Positions 9,431 to 19,695 of a DNA stretch of 64,000 bases are shown here, in pieces. The translations under genes were made by a program, and so were the position numbers. Below the pieces are notes generated by a model that saw nothing but the letters and a program-made list of their open reading frames with translations, made no database searches and was not told the DNA's origin. The number at the start of each line of letters is the position of its first letter. Position 1 is the stretch's first letter. Source of the DNA: Planctomycetota bacterium (GTDB lineage: Bacteria; Planctomycetota; Planctomycetia; Pirellulales; UBA7805); the NCBI GenBank assembly GCA_003389215.1, contig QQVP01000088.1, forward strand, positions 1 to 64,000. Direction: 5' to 3'.

Positions 9431-10330
9431 TTACCGTCCGCCGCGTCGGCGCAACCAGCAAAGACCCACAAAGCCCACCGCGGCGAGCACGATTGTCGAC
9501 GGTTCGGGAACCGCGGTGAGAGGCACCGGCCGGGTGCCCAGGGCGTCGACGAGTTGGCTCAAATACATGCGGGCCGCCCCGCCGTCCTGCGAGTCGAATC
9601 CGCTGAACGAGAACTCGCGATCGAACAGGCGATCCTGATTCGGCAGATCAATCGCGCCGGTGGCCATCAGGGGTGGCAGGCCGTTGGGGGTCACCGCCAG
9701 GGCCTTGTCCAGATGGTCGAGCGAAACAGTGTGGCCAATCTCATGGGCCAACGTGCCGTTGATGGCGTGGGTGGTGAAGCTCAGGTTGCCCGAGGTCAGC
9801 GCATTCGGCGGCGTCAGGAAGCCGAGGCCATTGATGCTGTCGGTAAATACGCTGCCGACGACAATGCCGTTGGGAATGAAGATCGAGTGGTTGCCGGAGG
9901 AATCGCGAACGGCGTCCTGAAACGCCTGACCCAGCGTGTTCGCCGAGGGCTTCACGACGCCCGTACCGACCAACATGTAATAGAACTCGGTGTCGCCGTT
10001 GCTCGGCGCGGTGCCGACGTCCCCGATCACGAAATCGATATCGAGTTCGTGTCCGTCAGGAATAGGACTGAGCGGATTCTGGCCCACGGTGGGAATGTCG
10101 TGGTAGTCACGCTCGAGCTCGCTGAGGATCGAGTTGTAGAGCGTGGTGCGATTGGCCGTCGTGTCGGCAAACCCGAACGACGCAATGTCGAAGAAACCGA
10201 CCTCACCGCCGATAATGTCCGGCGTGACTGGCTCGCCGAAATCCTTGAAGTCGACCACGATCGTGAGAGCCTCGGCGCGCAAGGGGAACAGCAGAAGTCC
10301 CAGGAGAAGTAGCGTTATCCGGGCTCTCAT
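9431..10330 (-). CDS. PEP-CTERM protein with zincin-like HExxH motif
   Basis: The 299-aa secreted protein begins with a signal peptide (MRARITLLLLGLLLFPLRAEA). It ends in a PEP-CTERM sorting signal: VPEPST, a hydrophobic stretch, then an RRRGGR tail, normally processed by exosortase. The motif HEIGHTVSLDH (HExxHxxxxxH) has the three His ligands of a metzincin-type zinc site with Glu as the base, so it may be a cell-surface metallopeptidase. I chose the start at 10330 for the signal peptide; the ORF track goes to 10429. No exosortase gene lies in the window. A substrate cannot be inferred. Confidence 0.82.
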   Translation of the reverse strand: MRARITLLLLGLLLFPLRAEALTIVVDFKDFGEPVTPDIIGGEVGFFDIASFGFADTTANRTTLYNSILSELERDYHDIPTVGQNPLSPIPDGHELDIDFVIGDVGTAPSNGDTEFYYMLVGTGVVKPSANTLGQAFQDAVRDSSGNHSIFIPNGIVVGSVFTDSINGLGFLTPPNALTSGNLSFTTHAINGTLAHEIGHTVSLDHLDKALAVTPNGLPPLMATGAIDLPNQDRLFDREFSFSGFDSQDGGAARMYLSQLVDALGTRPVPLTAVPEPSTIVLAAVGFVGLCWLRRRGGR

Positions 10331-10603
10331 CGTTGGCCATACTCCAGAGGGTGTGCGAGCCGCAGCCGGCCGCCATTGCAGAAGAAATGCAGCAACGGGC
10401 TGTGGTGATTCCCCGCCGGCCCTGAACAAAGCACATCTTCGCGGCTCGGGCGAGTCCCTTCATGATAGCTGAAATGGCGCCCTCGGCAACGATTTGTGCC
10501 TGAAATCGACCCACCAATGGCCAGCCCGACCCATTTGCTGGTCCTGGGCTGGAAGTCGAACCCCGCCCTCGGGCCATCCCAAGGAGCCGTGAGAACGTCG
10601 CAA

Positions 10604-13600
10604 CTACTGACCGCGCCGAGGTTTCCCTTCGCGATAGAGCTGCAGCTCGCGCTCCAAAGCCGCCCGGTCGATCGAACCGATCCGGTCCTCGGCCGGGCTT
10701 TCGAAGGTGGCCAGGGCCCGCAACTGAGTGGCCACGGCGTCGTCGAAGCGGCGACTCTCGGCGTAGGCGGCCGCGAGCAGGCGGAGTGCCTCGACATCGG
10801 CGGCGTCGGTCGCGTCGACGAGTCGTTCGGCCCAGCGCACCGCCTCGCGACCATTGCGCAACTCGGCTACCGAACCGGTCGCCAGCTGTCGAACGACGGC
10901 AAGCTGCAGTTCGAGCTGCTTCCGCCATTGCGGGCCTGGCGACGAGGAGCGATCACCGCGGAAGCGGAGCTTCTCGAAGGTCGCATCCGGCTCGTAACGG
11001 ACAGCCTGAAGCAGGTGCCGATTGGCAGCCGGCAGGTCGCCCCTCTCGACGAGCAGGCTTGCCAGGTTCAGATGTGCCCAACCGAGCGTGGGATCGAGCG
11101 CGACCGCGCGTCGCAGGTGCGTTTCCGCCAGCTGCGGCTGACGCTTGAGCAGGTAGAGCGCGCCAAGACGATGATGCGCGGCCGCGAATTCGTCGTGGTA
11201 GCGGAGTGCCTGTCGGTAACAATACTCAGCGTCGTCGACGCGATGGGGTATTTCAACAAGCAGAGCGCCGCGACGGTAGAAGACCGTTGCCTCATAGGCT
11301 TCGGCCGTGCTCTCGACGCGGGGATGCTCGATCGCCCGGCCCGACACCGGGGCCGAGGCGAGCCACCGCTGGTGCCGACTACGACTGCCGTGGGTCACAT
11401 CGGCCAGGAGTTGGTCGACGGGCAGCCGGCCCTGGTAGATGACGGTGAGTCGACCTTCACCGTCGAGCAGGAAGCTGCTGGGAATCGAGAGCGGTCGGTT
11501 CAGCGCCGTGAGCCAGCGATCGTAACCCTCGAGCGCCTTGAGCATGTCTTCGCCCAGGCGCTCGCTGGCAAAGGGAAACCGGAGCTTGGCCAGGACTTGA
11601 TCGGGGCTGGCCGAGCTGCCCGCTTCTGGAGACAGATGGTCGACCGAGAGGGCGACGACCTGGATGCCGGCGGCGCGGAGCTCCGCGGCCCGCTGGGTGA
11701 GTTCCACGAGCTCTGCGCGACACGGCTTGCACCAGGTCGCCCATAGGTTCAGCAAGAGAGGCTTTCCCGATCCGCCGTTTACCACGACGTCATTATGGCG
11801 GCTACGAATCTGCAGCTTGGGCAAGCGGAACAGGGTGACCAACGGGATGCGGGCCTCGGACGAGTCGGGCTGAACTTGCGGCGGCCCGACCGCGAGTGGC
11901 ACCGCGTGTCGTAGCGGTTCGACGGGGACCGCTTGGCCGCTTCCCTCGACAAGCCGGTAGCGACCATTGATCTCGAGGTTCTCGAACACCTCCTCTCGAG
12001 TGTCGCGACCGGCTCCGTCGTCCGCAGCGCGGCGCGGCCAGCGGACGACGACCCGCTCGATGCGACCTTGGGGAACTTTCTCCGGTTCGCCGAGCCCGAA
12101 GTTGAGCCACTTACTCGACTGCGAGATGAATCCCTCACCCGCCTTAAGCGTCTGGATGTGCGGCGTCGGCTCGCCCGGCAGATAGACCTCTACCCGGGCC
12201 CCGATGGCGTCGCGATTGGTCGACGTGCCGCTTCCCACCAACCGCAGGGCAAGAAAGGCGTTCGACGTTTCCGCATCGTTTCTGAGCAATCGCAAACGTG
12301 GCGCGTTCCGATTCGAGATCCAAAGATCGAGATCGCCGTCCTGGTCCCAATCGACGCGGGCCAGTCCACGTCCGTCATCGGGGAAGTCGATGCCCGCCAG
12401 GGCCGAGACGTTCGCAAAGCGAGCCTCACCCTCCGCGGTGGTTCGGATGTTCAGAAACAGACAGTTGCGTTCCCGTCCGCTGAAGGAACGGCCCGACCGC
12501 ATCATTTCCGAGAGCTGACGGTGCGATTGCCGCACGTTGTCACTCGCTTCCTCGTCGCTGGTGCTGGCAGATTGCGACACGACCTGTCGCCAGAAGAAGC
12601 TTCACAAGTCGCCGGTGTCTTCGGTGGTCATGTAGCCGTTCACCACGGCCAGGTCTTCCCAGCCGTCGTTGTCCAGATCGACAAAGGCATTGCCCCAGGC
12701 CCAACGTCCCATGGCCACGCCGGCCGCCTCGCTGGCGTTGGCGAAGGTGCCGTCGCCGCGATTTCGCAGCAGCGTGTTGCCCGAGGCGAAGTGTCGCAGT
12801 CGGTCGCGAACGACGGCCGAGGCGTCGGGCTTGAAGGCGCGCTGCGTGGTCACGCGACTGCCCGCGGAGGAGAACATGTTCGAGATGTAGGCGTCCATTT
12901 GCCCGTCGCGATCGTAGTCGCCCCAAGCGACGGCCATTCCCGCGGCACTGCTCTCCACGGCGGCCTCATCGCCGACGTCGACGAAGACGCGCTCACCGTC
13001 CGCGATTGCGTCGTTGCGGTAGAGATTGTCGCGACCATAGTCGTTGGCGACATAGAGGTCGACGTCGCCGTCGTTGTCGAAGTCTTCCCAAGCCGCGGCC
13101 AGGCTCCAGCGGCGATTGTTCGCGTCGAGTCCGACTTCACGAGTTACCTCGACAAAGGTGAGCGGTTCCGCGTCCGTCCCGACATTGCGAAACAGATGGT
13201 TCGGCGCGGCGTTGTTGGCGTCGTGCAACACAAACTGGGGCAGGGCGGCCCCCATCGAGGCACCCGTAGAAGTCTTCAGCAATTCGTTGGGCTGATAGAT
13301 GCAAACGTAGATGTCGAGCCGGCCGTCGGCGTCGTAGTCGGCCGCGGCGAGCGAAGTCGCGTCCTCGTTGATCGGCAGCACGTCGTGCAGTTCGAAACGA
13401 CGGCCCGCGTCGTTGGCCGCGATCACCAGGCCTGCGCGAATTGCCACCACGAGATCCTGGTCGCCGTCGTTATCGAGATCGACCAAGAGCGCGCTGCGGG
13501 CATCTTCAATCCAGTCGACCCCCCAGTCGGCCGCGACGTCGCGCAGGGTGCCGTCGTCCTGCTGCAGGAAGAGGCGGTTTGGCAATCCCGGATCCTGGCA

Positions 13601-14671
13601 AAGATAGAGATCGTCGCGACCGTCGCCGTTCACGTCGCCCACGGCCACGCCGGGCATGCTGAACAGGTTGAGCATGGTGCGGAAGGGAATTCGCTCGAGC
13701 CAGTGATTCGCCCCGTAGGCGAGTTGTCGGTCGTAACAAGGATCGGCGGCCAAGGCGGCCTGCGTGCAATCGACCAACAGGGGCGTCGAACGTGCGACGG
13801 TCGACTGTTCGAAGTCGTCGACATCGATAGACTGCAAGCGTGGCTGGTCGTCGTCGACGTCGAAACGCCAGGTCATGTGCCACGTGGCGTGCTGTTCGAG
13901 GTTGCCCGATGCCCGCGGGGCGAAGAGCGAGAAGAGCTGCTCGGTGTGGACCAGTCCGTCGGCACCGGCCGGGCGGATGCCGACGACCTTGAACTCATAA
14001 CGGGCGGGCGACTCCTCGTCCGTCGGCGCGTCAGTCAAGTAAGGAAAGTCCTTGTCGAGCGCGGTGGCTAGCCCCGCGGCTCCGCGATAGACCGCAAGCT
14101 CCGCCGAGGTGTTGGCGGCGCCGGAATCATGCGGTTGCTCGGCCGCCCGCTCCACCGTCAGCAGCGGCGTCCGATGCACCGTGACGCGAGGCGTGGGCAC
14201 CAGGCGAGTGCAGACGAAGTCCTCGTCGACCAGTTTGCCCAGGTACGAATCGCGCTTGGCGGGCACGACGATCGCCTTGCCCAGTCGCTTCAGCTGGCTC
14301 TTGATGTGCCGATGCTGGGCCTCGGTCGTCCAGCCATCGGCCTCCGGATCGTCGACCTGCTGCCAGTCAGCTTCGTCTCCCGTTTCCTCACCTGCGGCAA
14401 CCACTCGAGTGACCCTGCTGGAGCCGCCGGTCGCAGCGGGAGTCGTCGCCCCGATCGCCGCGGGACCCGCCGCATCCCGGTCGATCGGCGTGGACGTCGT
14501 GGGAGAGTCGCCACGGTCGCTTGCCGGGCGGGCTGCCAGCCAGACGCCGAGTAGCAGCGCGACACCCACGACCACGACGGCGATCCGACCCCCGCTCCAA
14601 TTCACCCGCGACGGCACTCGGTCGGCCGGCGGCGCGGTGCGATTGGCTCGGTTCTTCTTGCGACGTCCCAT
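10604..14671 (-). CDS. Candidate selenoprotein: FG-GAP, ASPIC/UnbV, thioredoxin, TPR (copy 2)
   Basis: This is a paralogue of the gene at 4041, on the opposite strand and convergent with it. The ORF track shows 12602-14671 and 10604-12580 as separate, but both share a frame and are split only by TGA at 12602-12604 (codon 690). Read through, the protein is 1,355 aa. It has a membrane anchor at about 25-47, FG-GAP repeats ending in TTEDTGDL, Sec690, SFFWRQVVS, ASPIC/UnbV, a TlpA-like domain with Cys981/Cys984 (TWCKPC), and TPRs. GGAG lies 7 nt before the ATG. The two copies have diverged clearly (VARRRNNDLAMM against VRQSHRQLSEMM), yet both keep the UGA and its hairpin, which argues for selection on readthrough. 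The biochemical role is unknown. Confidence 0.8.
12574..12590 (-). promoter_or_regulatory. Candidate bacterial SECIS hairpin, copy 2
   Basis: On the minus strand GCGACA (12590-12585) pairs with UGUCGC (12579-12574) around the loop GGUCG, which starts 17 nt after the UGA. The upper stem is identical to that of copy 1 and at the same distance. The loop resembles the GGUCU loop of the E. coli fdhF SECIS. Confidence 0.7.
12602..12604 (-). other. In-frame UGA read as selenocysteine (Sec690)
   Basis: This TGA lies between DTGDL and SFFWRQVVS, matching the TGA at 6069-6071 in the paralogue. The reading frame is open on both sides, and no start codon precedes the conserved SFFWR segment in the downstream half. 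Confidence 0.8.
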
Positions 14672-14909
14672 GATGTGCTCCGCGTTCCTGGCTCGATTCT
14701 ATCAACTCGCACGGCGGCCGGCATGACCGCCGACTGACCCGACCCGATCGGCCCGGTTATGATGGCGTTCTGTCGGTGCGAGCGAGCCGATTGCCGTTTC
14801 TTCCCCAGAGACACGCCGAGCGACGCTCCCGTTCCCATTTCCCTCCACGAGTGACGCAGGTGCATCCATTTCGCGCACGAAAGGCAAACGCAAGTCGGCC
14901 GCACCACCC

Positions 14910-16880
14910 GTGGCCTCGCCTGCGCCGCTCGAAGCCGAGCGGCGGCCGCTGGGCTGGTGGCATGCCGCGGGCCTCTTGGGCATCTGCCTGTTGGCTTTCT
15001 TGGTCTATGCCAATTCGCTCCACGTGCCTTTTCATTTCGACGACCAGCAAAGCATTCTCGACAATCGCTACGTGCACATCGACGCCTGGGACTGGCAACA
15101 GCTCCGCGACGTGCTGACGATCGGTCGCATCGACGGCGGTCACGCGCGACCGCTGGCGTACTTGTCGTTCGCGGTGAACTACTATTTCGCCGAGCGTAGC
15201 GAGTCGACGTCTCGGCCACATCCTTTCGGCTTTCACGTCGTGAACGTGGCGATTCATGCCATCTGTGGCATGTTGGTCTATCTGCTCACGCTGATCACCG
15301 TGCGGCTTTGGGGTCGCCAGCGAGGTGACGTGCCCGCCGCGGAGTTCTCGTACTACTTGATGGCCCTGTTCGCCGGCTGTTTGTTCGTCGCCCATCCCAT
15401 CCAGACTCAGGCGGTGACCTACATCGTGCAGCGGATGACGAGCATGGCCACGATGTTCTACCTGGGAAGCTTGCTCTACTACGTCGTGGGACGACTCTGC
15501 GAGCGATCTGCGCTACGCTGGATCTGCTGGGTGGCCGCGGTGGTTTGCGCGGTGGCCGCCCTGGCGACCAAGCAAATTGCCGTTACGTTGCCGGTCGTGA
15601 TCTTTCTCTACGAGTGGTTCTTCTTTCGCGATCTCGATTTCCGCTGGCTGCGGCGAGCTCTGCTCCGCTATATCGTGCCGGTCGCCGTATTGCTTACGAT
15701 CGTGGCGCTGCTCTACACGGGCGGCGATCCGCTGGCCCGGGTACGTCGCGGCTACGAGAAGCGCAACTTCACGATGGCCCAGCGACTTTACACCCAGCCG
15801 CGGGTGGTGATGTTCTACCTTTCGCTGGTGGCCTATCCCGAGCCGAGTCGCCTCAGTCTGTTGCACTACCCCGCGTATTCCGACTCCTTGCTCGATCCGC
15901 CGACGTCGCTGCTCTCGCTAATCGTTCTCGTCGGCTTCCTGCTACTGGCGATCGTGCTGGCTCGACAGCAGCGAATCGTGGCCTTCGGCATCCTCTGGTT
16001 CTTTTTGAACCTGGTCTTGGAGTCGAGCTTCATCGCCCTGGAGATGGTCTACGAGCACCGGCTCTACCTGCCCCTGTTCGGCGTAGTGTTGGCGCTGGCC
16101 TATCTGCTGTTTGCGCTGGTGCCGACGCGCTGGCAGGCGTGGGCGGTGGTCGCCGCGACGCTCATGGTCGCCTACTGCGCCAACGGAACCGTCCAGCGAA
16201 ACAACGGCTGGCACGATCCGCTCCGCTTCTGGAAGGATCAGGTCGAGCGTACGGAGAAACTCTCGCCTCGCGCCCGCGAGGACAATCGCGTGACCATTGC
16301 CCGGACCTACAACAATTACTTCCTCATGCTCACGCGGGCGAGCACGAAGGACGGGCGGCCGGAAACGCAAGCCGAGACGGAAGCCCGTCAGGCCGAGGCC
16401 CGTCGGGCGCTGGAACAGGCCCTCGAGTTCGATCCCGAGTACGCCGTCTCGCACTACAATCTGGCGGTGATCTATGAAGGCGAAGGGGAGCTTTCCCAGG
16501 CGATCGCCGAGTACGGCCGGGCGGTCGAGTTCGAGCCCAACTACGCCAGTGCCTATTACCGCCGTGGCCGCATTCACCAGCGACTGGGACAGCACGACAA
16601 GGCGATTGAGGACTTCACTCTGGCGCTCGAATGTCCCGGCGAGTTTCCCCAGGCCCACTACTATCGCGCCAAGGCCTACGTGGTGAGGGAAGAGTTCGAG
16701 CTGGCGGTCGAGGACTTTACGGCGCTGATCAACCTGGAAGAGGTCCCGGCGGACGTATATCGCGAGCGGGCCCACTGCTATCGACTGCTGGGCGAAACGG
16801 CCAAGGCCGACGCCGACGCGGCGACCGCGCGTCGTTTGCAGGCGAGTGGCCAGGGGCGAGTTCCGCAGCATGAAGAGTGA
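14910..16880 (+). CDS. TMTC-like membrane glycosyltransferase with C-terminal TPRs
   Basis: The protein (656 aa from GTG at 14910) has about 10-12 membrane segments followed by TPRs at about 490-625 (YAVSHYNLAVIYEGEGELSQAIAEYGRA). The first extracytoplasmic loop carries an acidic pair (FHFDDQQSILDN), as in the GT-C fold and in TMTC/PMT-type protein O-mannosyltransferases, which use lipid-linked sugars. The frame stays open upstream to 14763. An ATT at 14868 would give the basic N-terminus SRTKGKRKSAAPP and is a possible non-canonical start. The adjacent convergent SGNH hydrolase suggests envelope glycan work, by inference only. Confidence 0.75.
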   Translation: MASPAPLEAERRPLGWWHAAGLLGICLLAFLVYANSLHVPFHFDDQQSILDNRYVHIDAWDWQQLRDVLTIGRIDGGHARPLAYLSFAVNYYFAERSESTSRPHPFGFHVVNVAIHAICGMLVYLLTLITVRLWGRQRGDVPAAEFSYYLMALFAGCLFVAHPIQTQAVTYIVQRMTSMATMFYLGSLLYYVVGRLCERSALRWICWVAAVVCAVAALATKQIAVTLPVVIFLYEWFFFRDLDFRWLRRALLRYIVPVAVLLTIVALLYTGGDPLARVRRGYEKRNFTMAQRLYTQPRVVMFYLSLVAYPEPSRLSLLHYPAYSDSLLDPPTSLLSLIVLVGFLLLAIVLARQQRIVAFGILWFFLNLVLESSFIALEMVYEHRLYLPLFGVVLALAYLLFALVPTRWQAWAVVAATLMVAYCANGTVQRNNGWHDPLRFWKDQVERTEKLSPRAREDNRVTIARTYNNYFLMLTRASTKDGRPETQAETEARQAEARRALEQALEFDPEYAVSHYNLAVIYEGEGELSQAIAEYGRAVEFEPNYASAYYRRGRIHQRLGQHDKAIEDFTLALECPGEFPQAHYYRAKAYVVREEFELAVEDFTALINLEEVPADVYRERAHCYRLLGETAKADADAATARRLQASGQGRVPQHEE

Positions 16881-16939
16881 CGCCCGCGGTGGCCCGCCAG
16901 CTGCGGGTGGCGTGCCGCGCCGTGATCGAGCTGATCACA

Positions 16940-18139
16940 TCAGTGTCGCTCGTCCGGTTCGAGAAACTCGGGCAACGCTTCGCGTAACCAGCGGGCGATG
17001 GCCTTGGCGGCAATCGCGTGTCCGCGGCTGTTGGGATGATTGTCGACTGCGTTGACCCACAGCGAACGCGCGTCCTGACCGCGAAACTCCGGCAGCAGGT
17101 CGAGCACGGGCAAGCCTGCGGCGGTCGCCATCTCGGCCACCCGCTCGTGGGCGGCGAGAAAGGGATAGTCGTCGTCCAACTGCCGCATGATCGGAAAGAT
17201 GACGATGGCCACGCGACAATCTTTCAAGCTGGCGAGTTCGGCGAGCTGTTGTTCGAGTAGGTCAAGCCCCACGTCGTTCTTGGCTGGGTCGAAACAGTCT
17301 CGATACCAGGCGAGGGTTTCCTGGCTGACGCGGTGGTCGGCGAGGCTCGCCGAGATGAGCTGACAGAGTCGCGAAGGGCCAAGTTGCCAGAGACCCGAGC
17401 GAAAGCGTTCCAGCGATTCCTCGCGGTCATGCATCCGCTGGAAGATGGCTTCGTTGCGCAGGGCCAGTTCCTTGGTCAACAGCAAGTCGTTGAGCACGAA
17501 CACGAAGATTGCCTTGCCGCAGTGATGCTCTTGGCGAAAGCGAGCCAGCTGCTTGGTTTCCTCGGAAAGGTCCCAGCCGACTCGCGAAATGCTGACGACT
17601 TCCGCTCCATTGCCCAGCTCGGCTTCAAGTGTCCGCGGAAGTGTCTTGGCCGCCGGCACTCCCTGGCCGTAGGCGAATGAATCGCCGACACAAGCGATGC
17701 GCGTCGTTCCCGGAGGCGGCCAGTAGCCGTCGAGCTCGCGCTCGCGGAGGCCGAGGCTGGAGTGCCGATACTCGACACACCAGGGTCGCTCGTCGATCCT
17801 TTCGAGCGGCCGAGGTGCCCCGTCGCCGCCGAGCAGTTCCCAGCGGTCTCCGTCGAGTTCCGGCAACGGCTCGAAATCGCCGTGGGGATTCTCTTCATAG
17901 AGCGAGTAGTAATCGCCTCGCTGCTGTCGCGTCTCGTCCAGCGGATTGAGTCGCCAGATGTTGCGCAACGAAACAGGCGCGTAGCCAGACAGGCGGAGGC
18001 CAACTTCGACGACGACCAGAACGACCAAAAAGCCCAGCAGCACGGCAGCCAGACGAAATAGCAAGCCACGTCGGCGGGCCGGCTTGGTCGAAGTCTGCGC
18101 GTTGTCGGTTCGCTGCGTGCTGGTTTGGCTGGGGGGCAT
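16940..18139 (-). CDS. Membrane-anchored SGNH/GDSL hydrolase-like protein
   Basis: The 399-aa protein has a basic cytoplasmic N-terminus (KPARRRGLLF), one membrane anchor at about 27-48 (LAAVLLGFLVVLVVVEVGL), and an exported catalytic domain. The GDS block is CVGDSFAYGQG and the C-terminal catalytic dyad is DNHPNSRGH (D-x-x-H), as in SGNH hydrolases and AlgJ/AlgX-type acetyltransferases. A likely activity is adding or removing acyl groups on a surface polysaccharide. It converges with the TMTC-like gene, with only about 60 nt between them. Confidence 0.78.
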   Translation of the reverse strand: MPPSQTSTQRTDNAQTSTKPARRRGLLFRLAAVLLGFLVVLVVVEVGLRLSGYAPVSLRNIWRLNPLDETRQQRGDYYSLYEENPHGDFEPLPELDGDRWELLGGDGAPRPLERIDERPWCVEYRHSSLGLRERELDGYWPPPGTTRIACVGDSFAYGQGVPAAKTLPRTLEAELGNGAEVVSISRVGWDLSEETKQLARFRQEHHCGKAIFVFVLNDLLLTKELALRNEAIFQRMHDREESLERFRSGLWQLGPSRLCQLISASLADHRVSQETLAWYRDCFDPAKNDVGLDLLEQQLAELASLKDCRVAIVIFPIMRQLDDDYPFLAAHERVAEMATAAGLPVLDLLPEFRGQDARSLWVNAVDNHPNSRGHAIAAKAIARWLREALPEFLEPDERH

Positions 18140-18399
18140 CCGGTCGTTTGTCTCCCGAGGCGTATCTATATACTGTCCGGCCGAGTTTCTCCCTTGAATT
18201 ATACGAAGCCCAACCGTGTCGACGCACCCGCGCGCATCGACGACATCGCGTCCGCGCTTGAAGTTCTTCGCCCACTTGGTAAGGTCGTCTGTGCCTCGCC
18301 GTCACGCTTCGATCTTGGCGTGACCCCGATGGCGCAGCGTTAACCGACGTTGCCGAAACCCGGACCTCCCGTGACGTGCGGCCCCGTGCGGCGATTGCC

Positions 18400-19362
18400 A
18401 TGCCTGATTTTCGCGTGTTGCTGACCGACTATGCCTGGGCCGATCTGGACGTCGAGCGAGACATCTTGGCCGAGGTGAACGCGGAGCTACTGCTTCCCGA
18501 GGCGAGCGACGAAGCCGCCCTGTTGGCGGCGGCGCCGGAAGCGGACGCGATCATGACCAACTGGGCCCAGGTGCCGGCCAGTGTCATCGAGGCGGCCGTC
18601 GGTTGTCGCATCATCGCCCGGCTGGGCGTGGGGCTCGATAACATCGACATCGAGTGCGCCACGGCGCGGGGAATTCCGGTTACGAACGTGCCCGACTACT
18701 GCGTGATCGAAGTCGCCGAGCATGCCATCGCGCTGTTGCTGTCGCTGGCCCGCAAGGTGGCCTGGTATCACGAGGCGACGCAGCGAGGCGTCTATGAGCT
18801 GACCGACGGTGCTCCGTTGCGGCGGATCGAAGGTCAGACGCTGGGCCTGGTGGGCTGCGGGCAGATTGGCGGTCGCGTGGCGCAGAAGGCACTCGGTCTC
18901 GGTCTCCGCGTGGTTGCCACGACGCGAAGCGAGCGCGAGCTTCCAACGGGCGTCGCGCGGCTGGAGCTCGATGCGCTGTTGGCCGAGAGCGACTACGTCT
19001 CGCTGCACTGTCCCCTCACGGCGGAGACGAAACACCTGATCGGTGCCGAGCAGTTGGCACGAATGAAGCGGTCGGCCTACTTGATCAACACGGCGCGGGG
19101 CGGCGTTGTCGACCATGCCACCTTGGCCGCGGCTCTGGCCGAGGATCAAATCGCCGGCGCGGCCCTCGACGTGCAGACGCCCGAGCCGCCCGAATTGACG
19201 GTCGCACCCTACAGCGACCCGCGGGTGATCGTCACGCCGCATGCCGCCTTCGTTTCCGAAGAGAGTTTACAGGACCTGAGGGTTCGCTCGGCCCGTCAGG
19301 TCGTCGACGGGCTATGCGGCCGGGTGCCGGAGAATGTCGTGAACGGCGTGGCGCCCACGTAG
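18400..19362 (+). CDS. D-2-hydroxyacid dehydrogenase (CtBP/phosphoglycerate dehydrogenase type)
   Basis: This cytoplasmic NAD-dependent dehydrogenase (320 aa) belongs to the D-isomer-specific 2-hydroxyacid family. The Rossmann motif LGLVGCGQIGGRVAQ lies near residue 149. The substrate Arg is in INTARGGVVDH, and the catalytic His is in VTPHAAFVSEES. There is no ACT domain, and the length suits C-terminal-binding-protein-like or glyoxylate/hydroxypyruvate reductase members rather than a full SerA. The ORF track begins at a GTG at 18376; ATG at 18400 starts directly at the fold. The substrate is not determined. Confidence 0.88.
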   Translation: MPDFRVLLTDYAWADLDVERDILAEVNAELLLPEASDEAALLAAAPEADAIMTNWAQVPASVIEAAVGCRIIARLGVGLDNIDIECATARGIPVTNVPDYCVIEVAEHAIALLLSLARKVAWYHEATQRGVYELTDGAPLRRIEGQTLGLVGCGQIGGRVAQKALGLGLRVVATTRSERELPTGVARLELDALLAESDYVSLHCPLTAETKHLIGAEQLARMKRSAYLINTARGGVVDHATLAAALAEDQIAGAALDVQTPEPPELTVAPYSDPRVIVTPHAAFVSEESLQDLRVRSARQVVDGLCGRVPENVVNGVAPT

Positions 19363-19695
19363 CGGCGTTCTTGCACGTTCTCGCGCTATCCCCCGCTGGT
19401 CGGCCTCTAGCTGGCCTATTGGCGGCGAATTCGTTTGCGGCACGTGTCCGCCCGGGCGTGTCGGCGCGCGGCTGGCACCGCACAATCGCTAGATTCCCGA
19501 GCATCGGAACATCTCGGGGTCGACCGCTTTGACCGAGCTCCGGAAGTGGCCTACATAACTCTAGATAAATGTTGCCAAAGTATAGGTTTAGGCGGGTTGT
19601 GGGGAGTCTCGAGTCGACTCCGCGCGGCCGGCCTGCGCGCCGTCGCTGGCGTGCCCGTCGCCTGTTTGGGCGACGCGCGTTTGCCTCGCACAACG
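19363..19695. other. Intergenic region with an AT-rich patch
   Basis: The stretch around 19548-19590 (ACATAACTCTAGATAAATG) is strikingly AT-rich for this genome and is a likely promoter area for the coiled-coil gene. I could not assign a convincing -35/-10 pair. The ORF track reads through this region from 19435, but its N-terminal residues look non-coding. Confidence 0.35.

Noticed and set aside
11933-14071. 712-aa ORF on the + strand
   Set aside because: It is the antisense shadow of selenoprotein candidate copy 2, with no recognisable domains and composition typical of a complementary frame.
10604-14671. UGA read as tryptophan by an altered genetic code
   Set aside because: Other long genes in the window use TGG for Trp and have no in-frame TGA, and several genes end in TGA (for example the GxxExxY gene).
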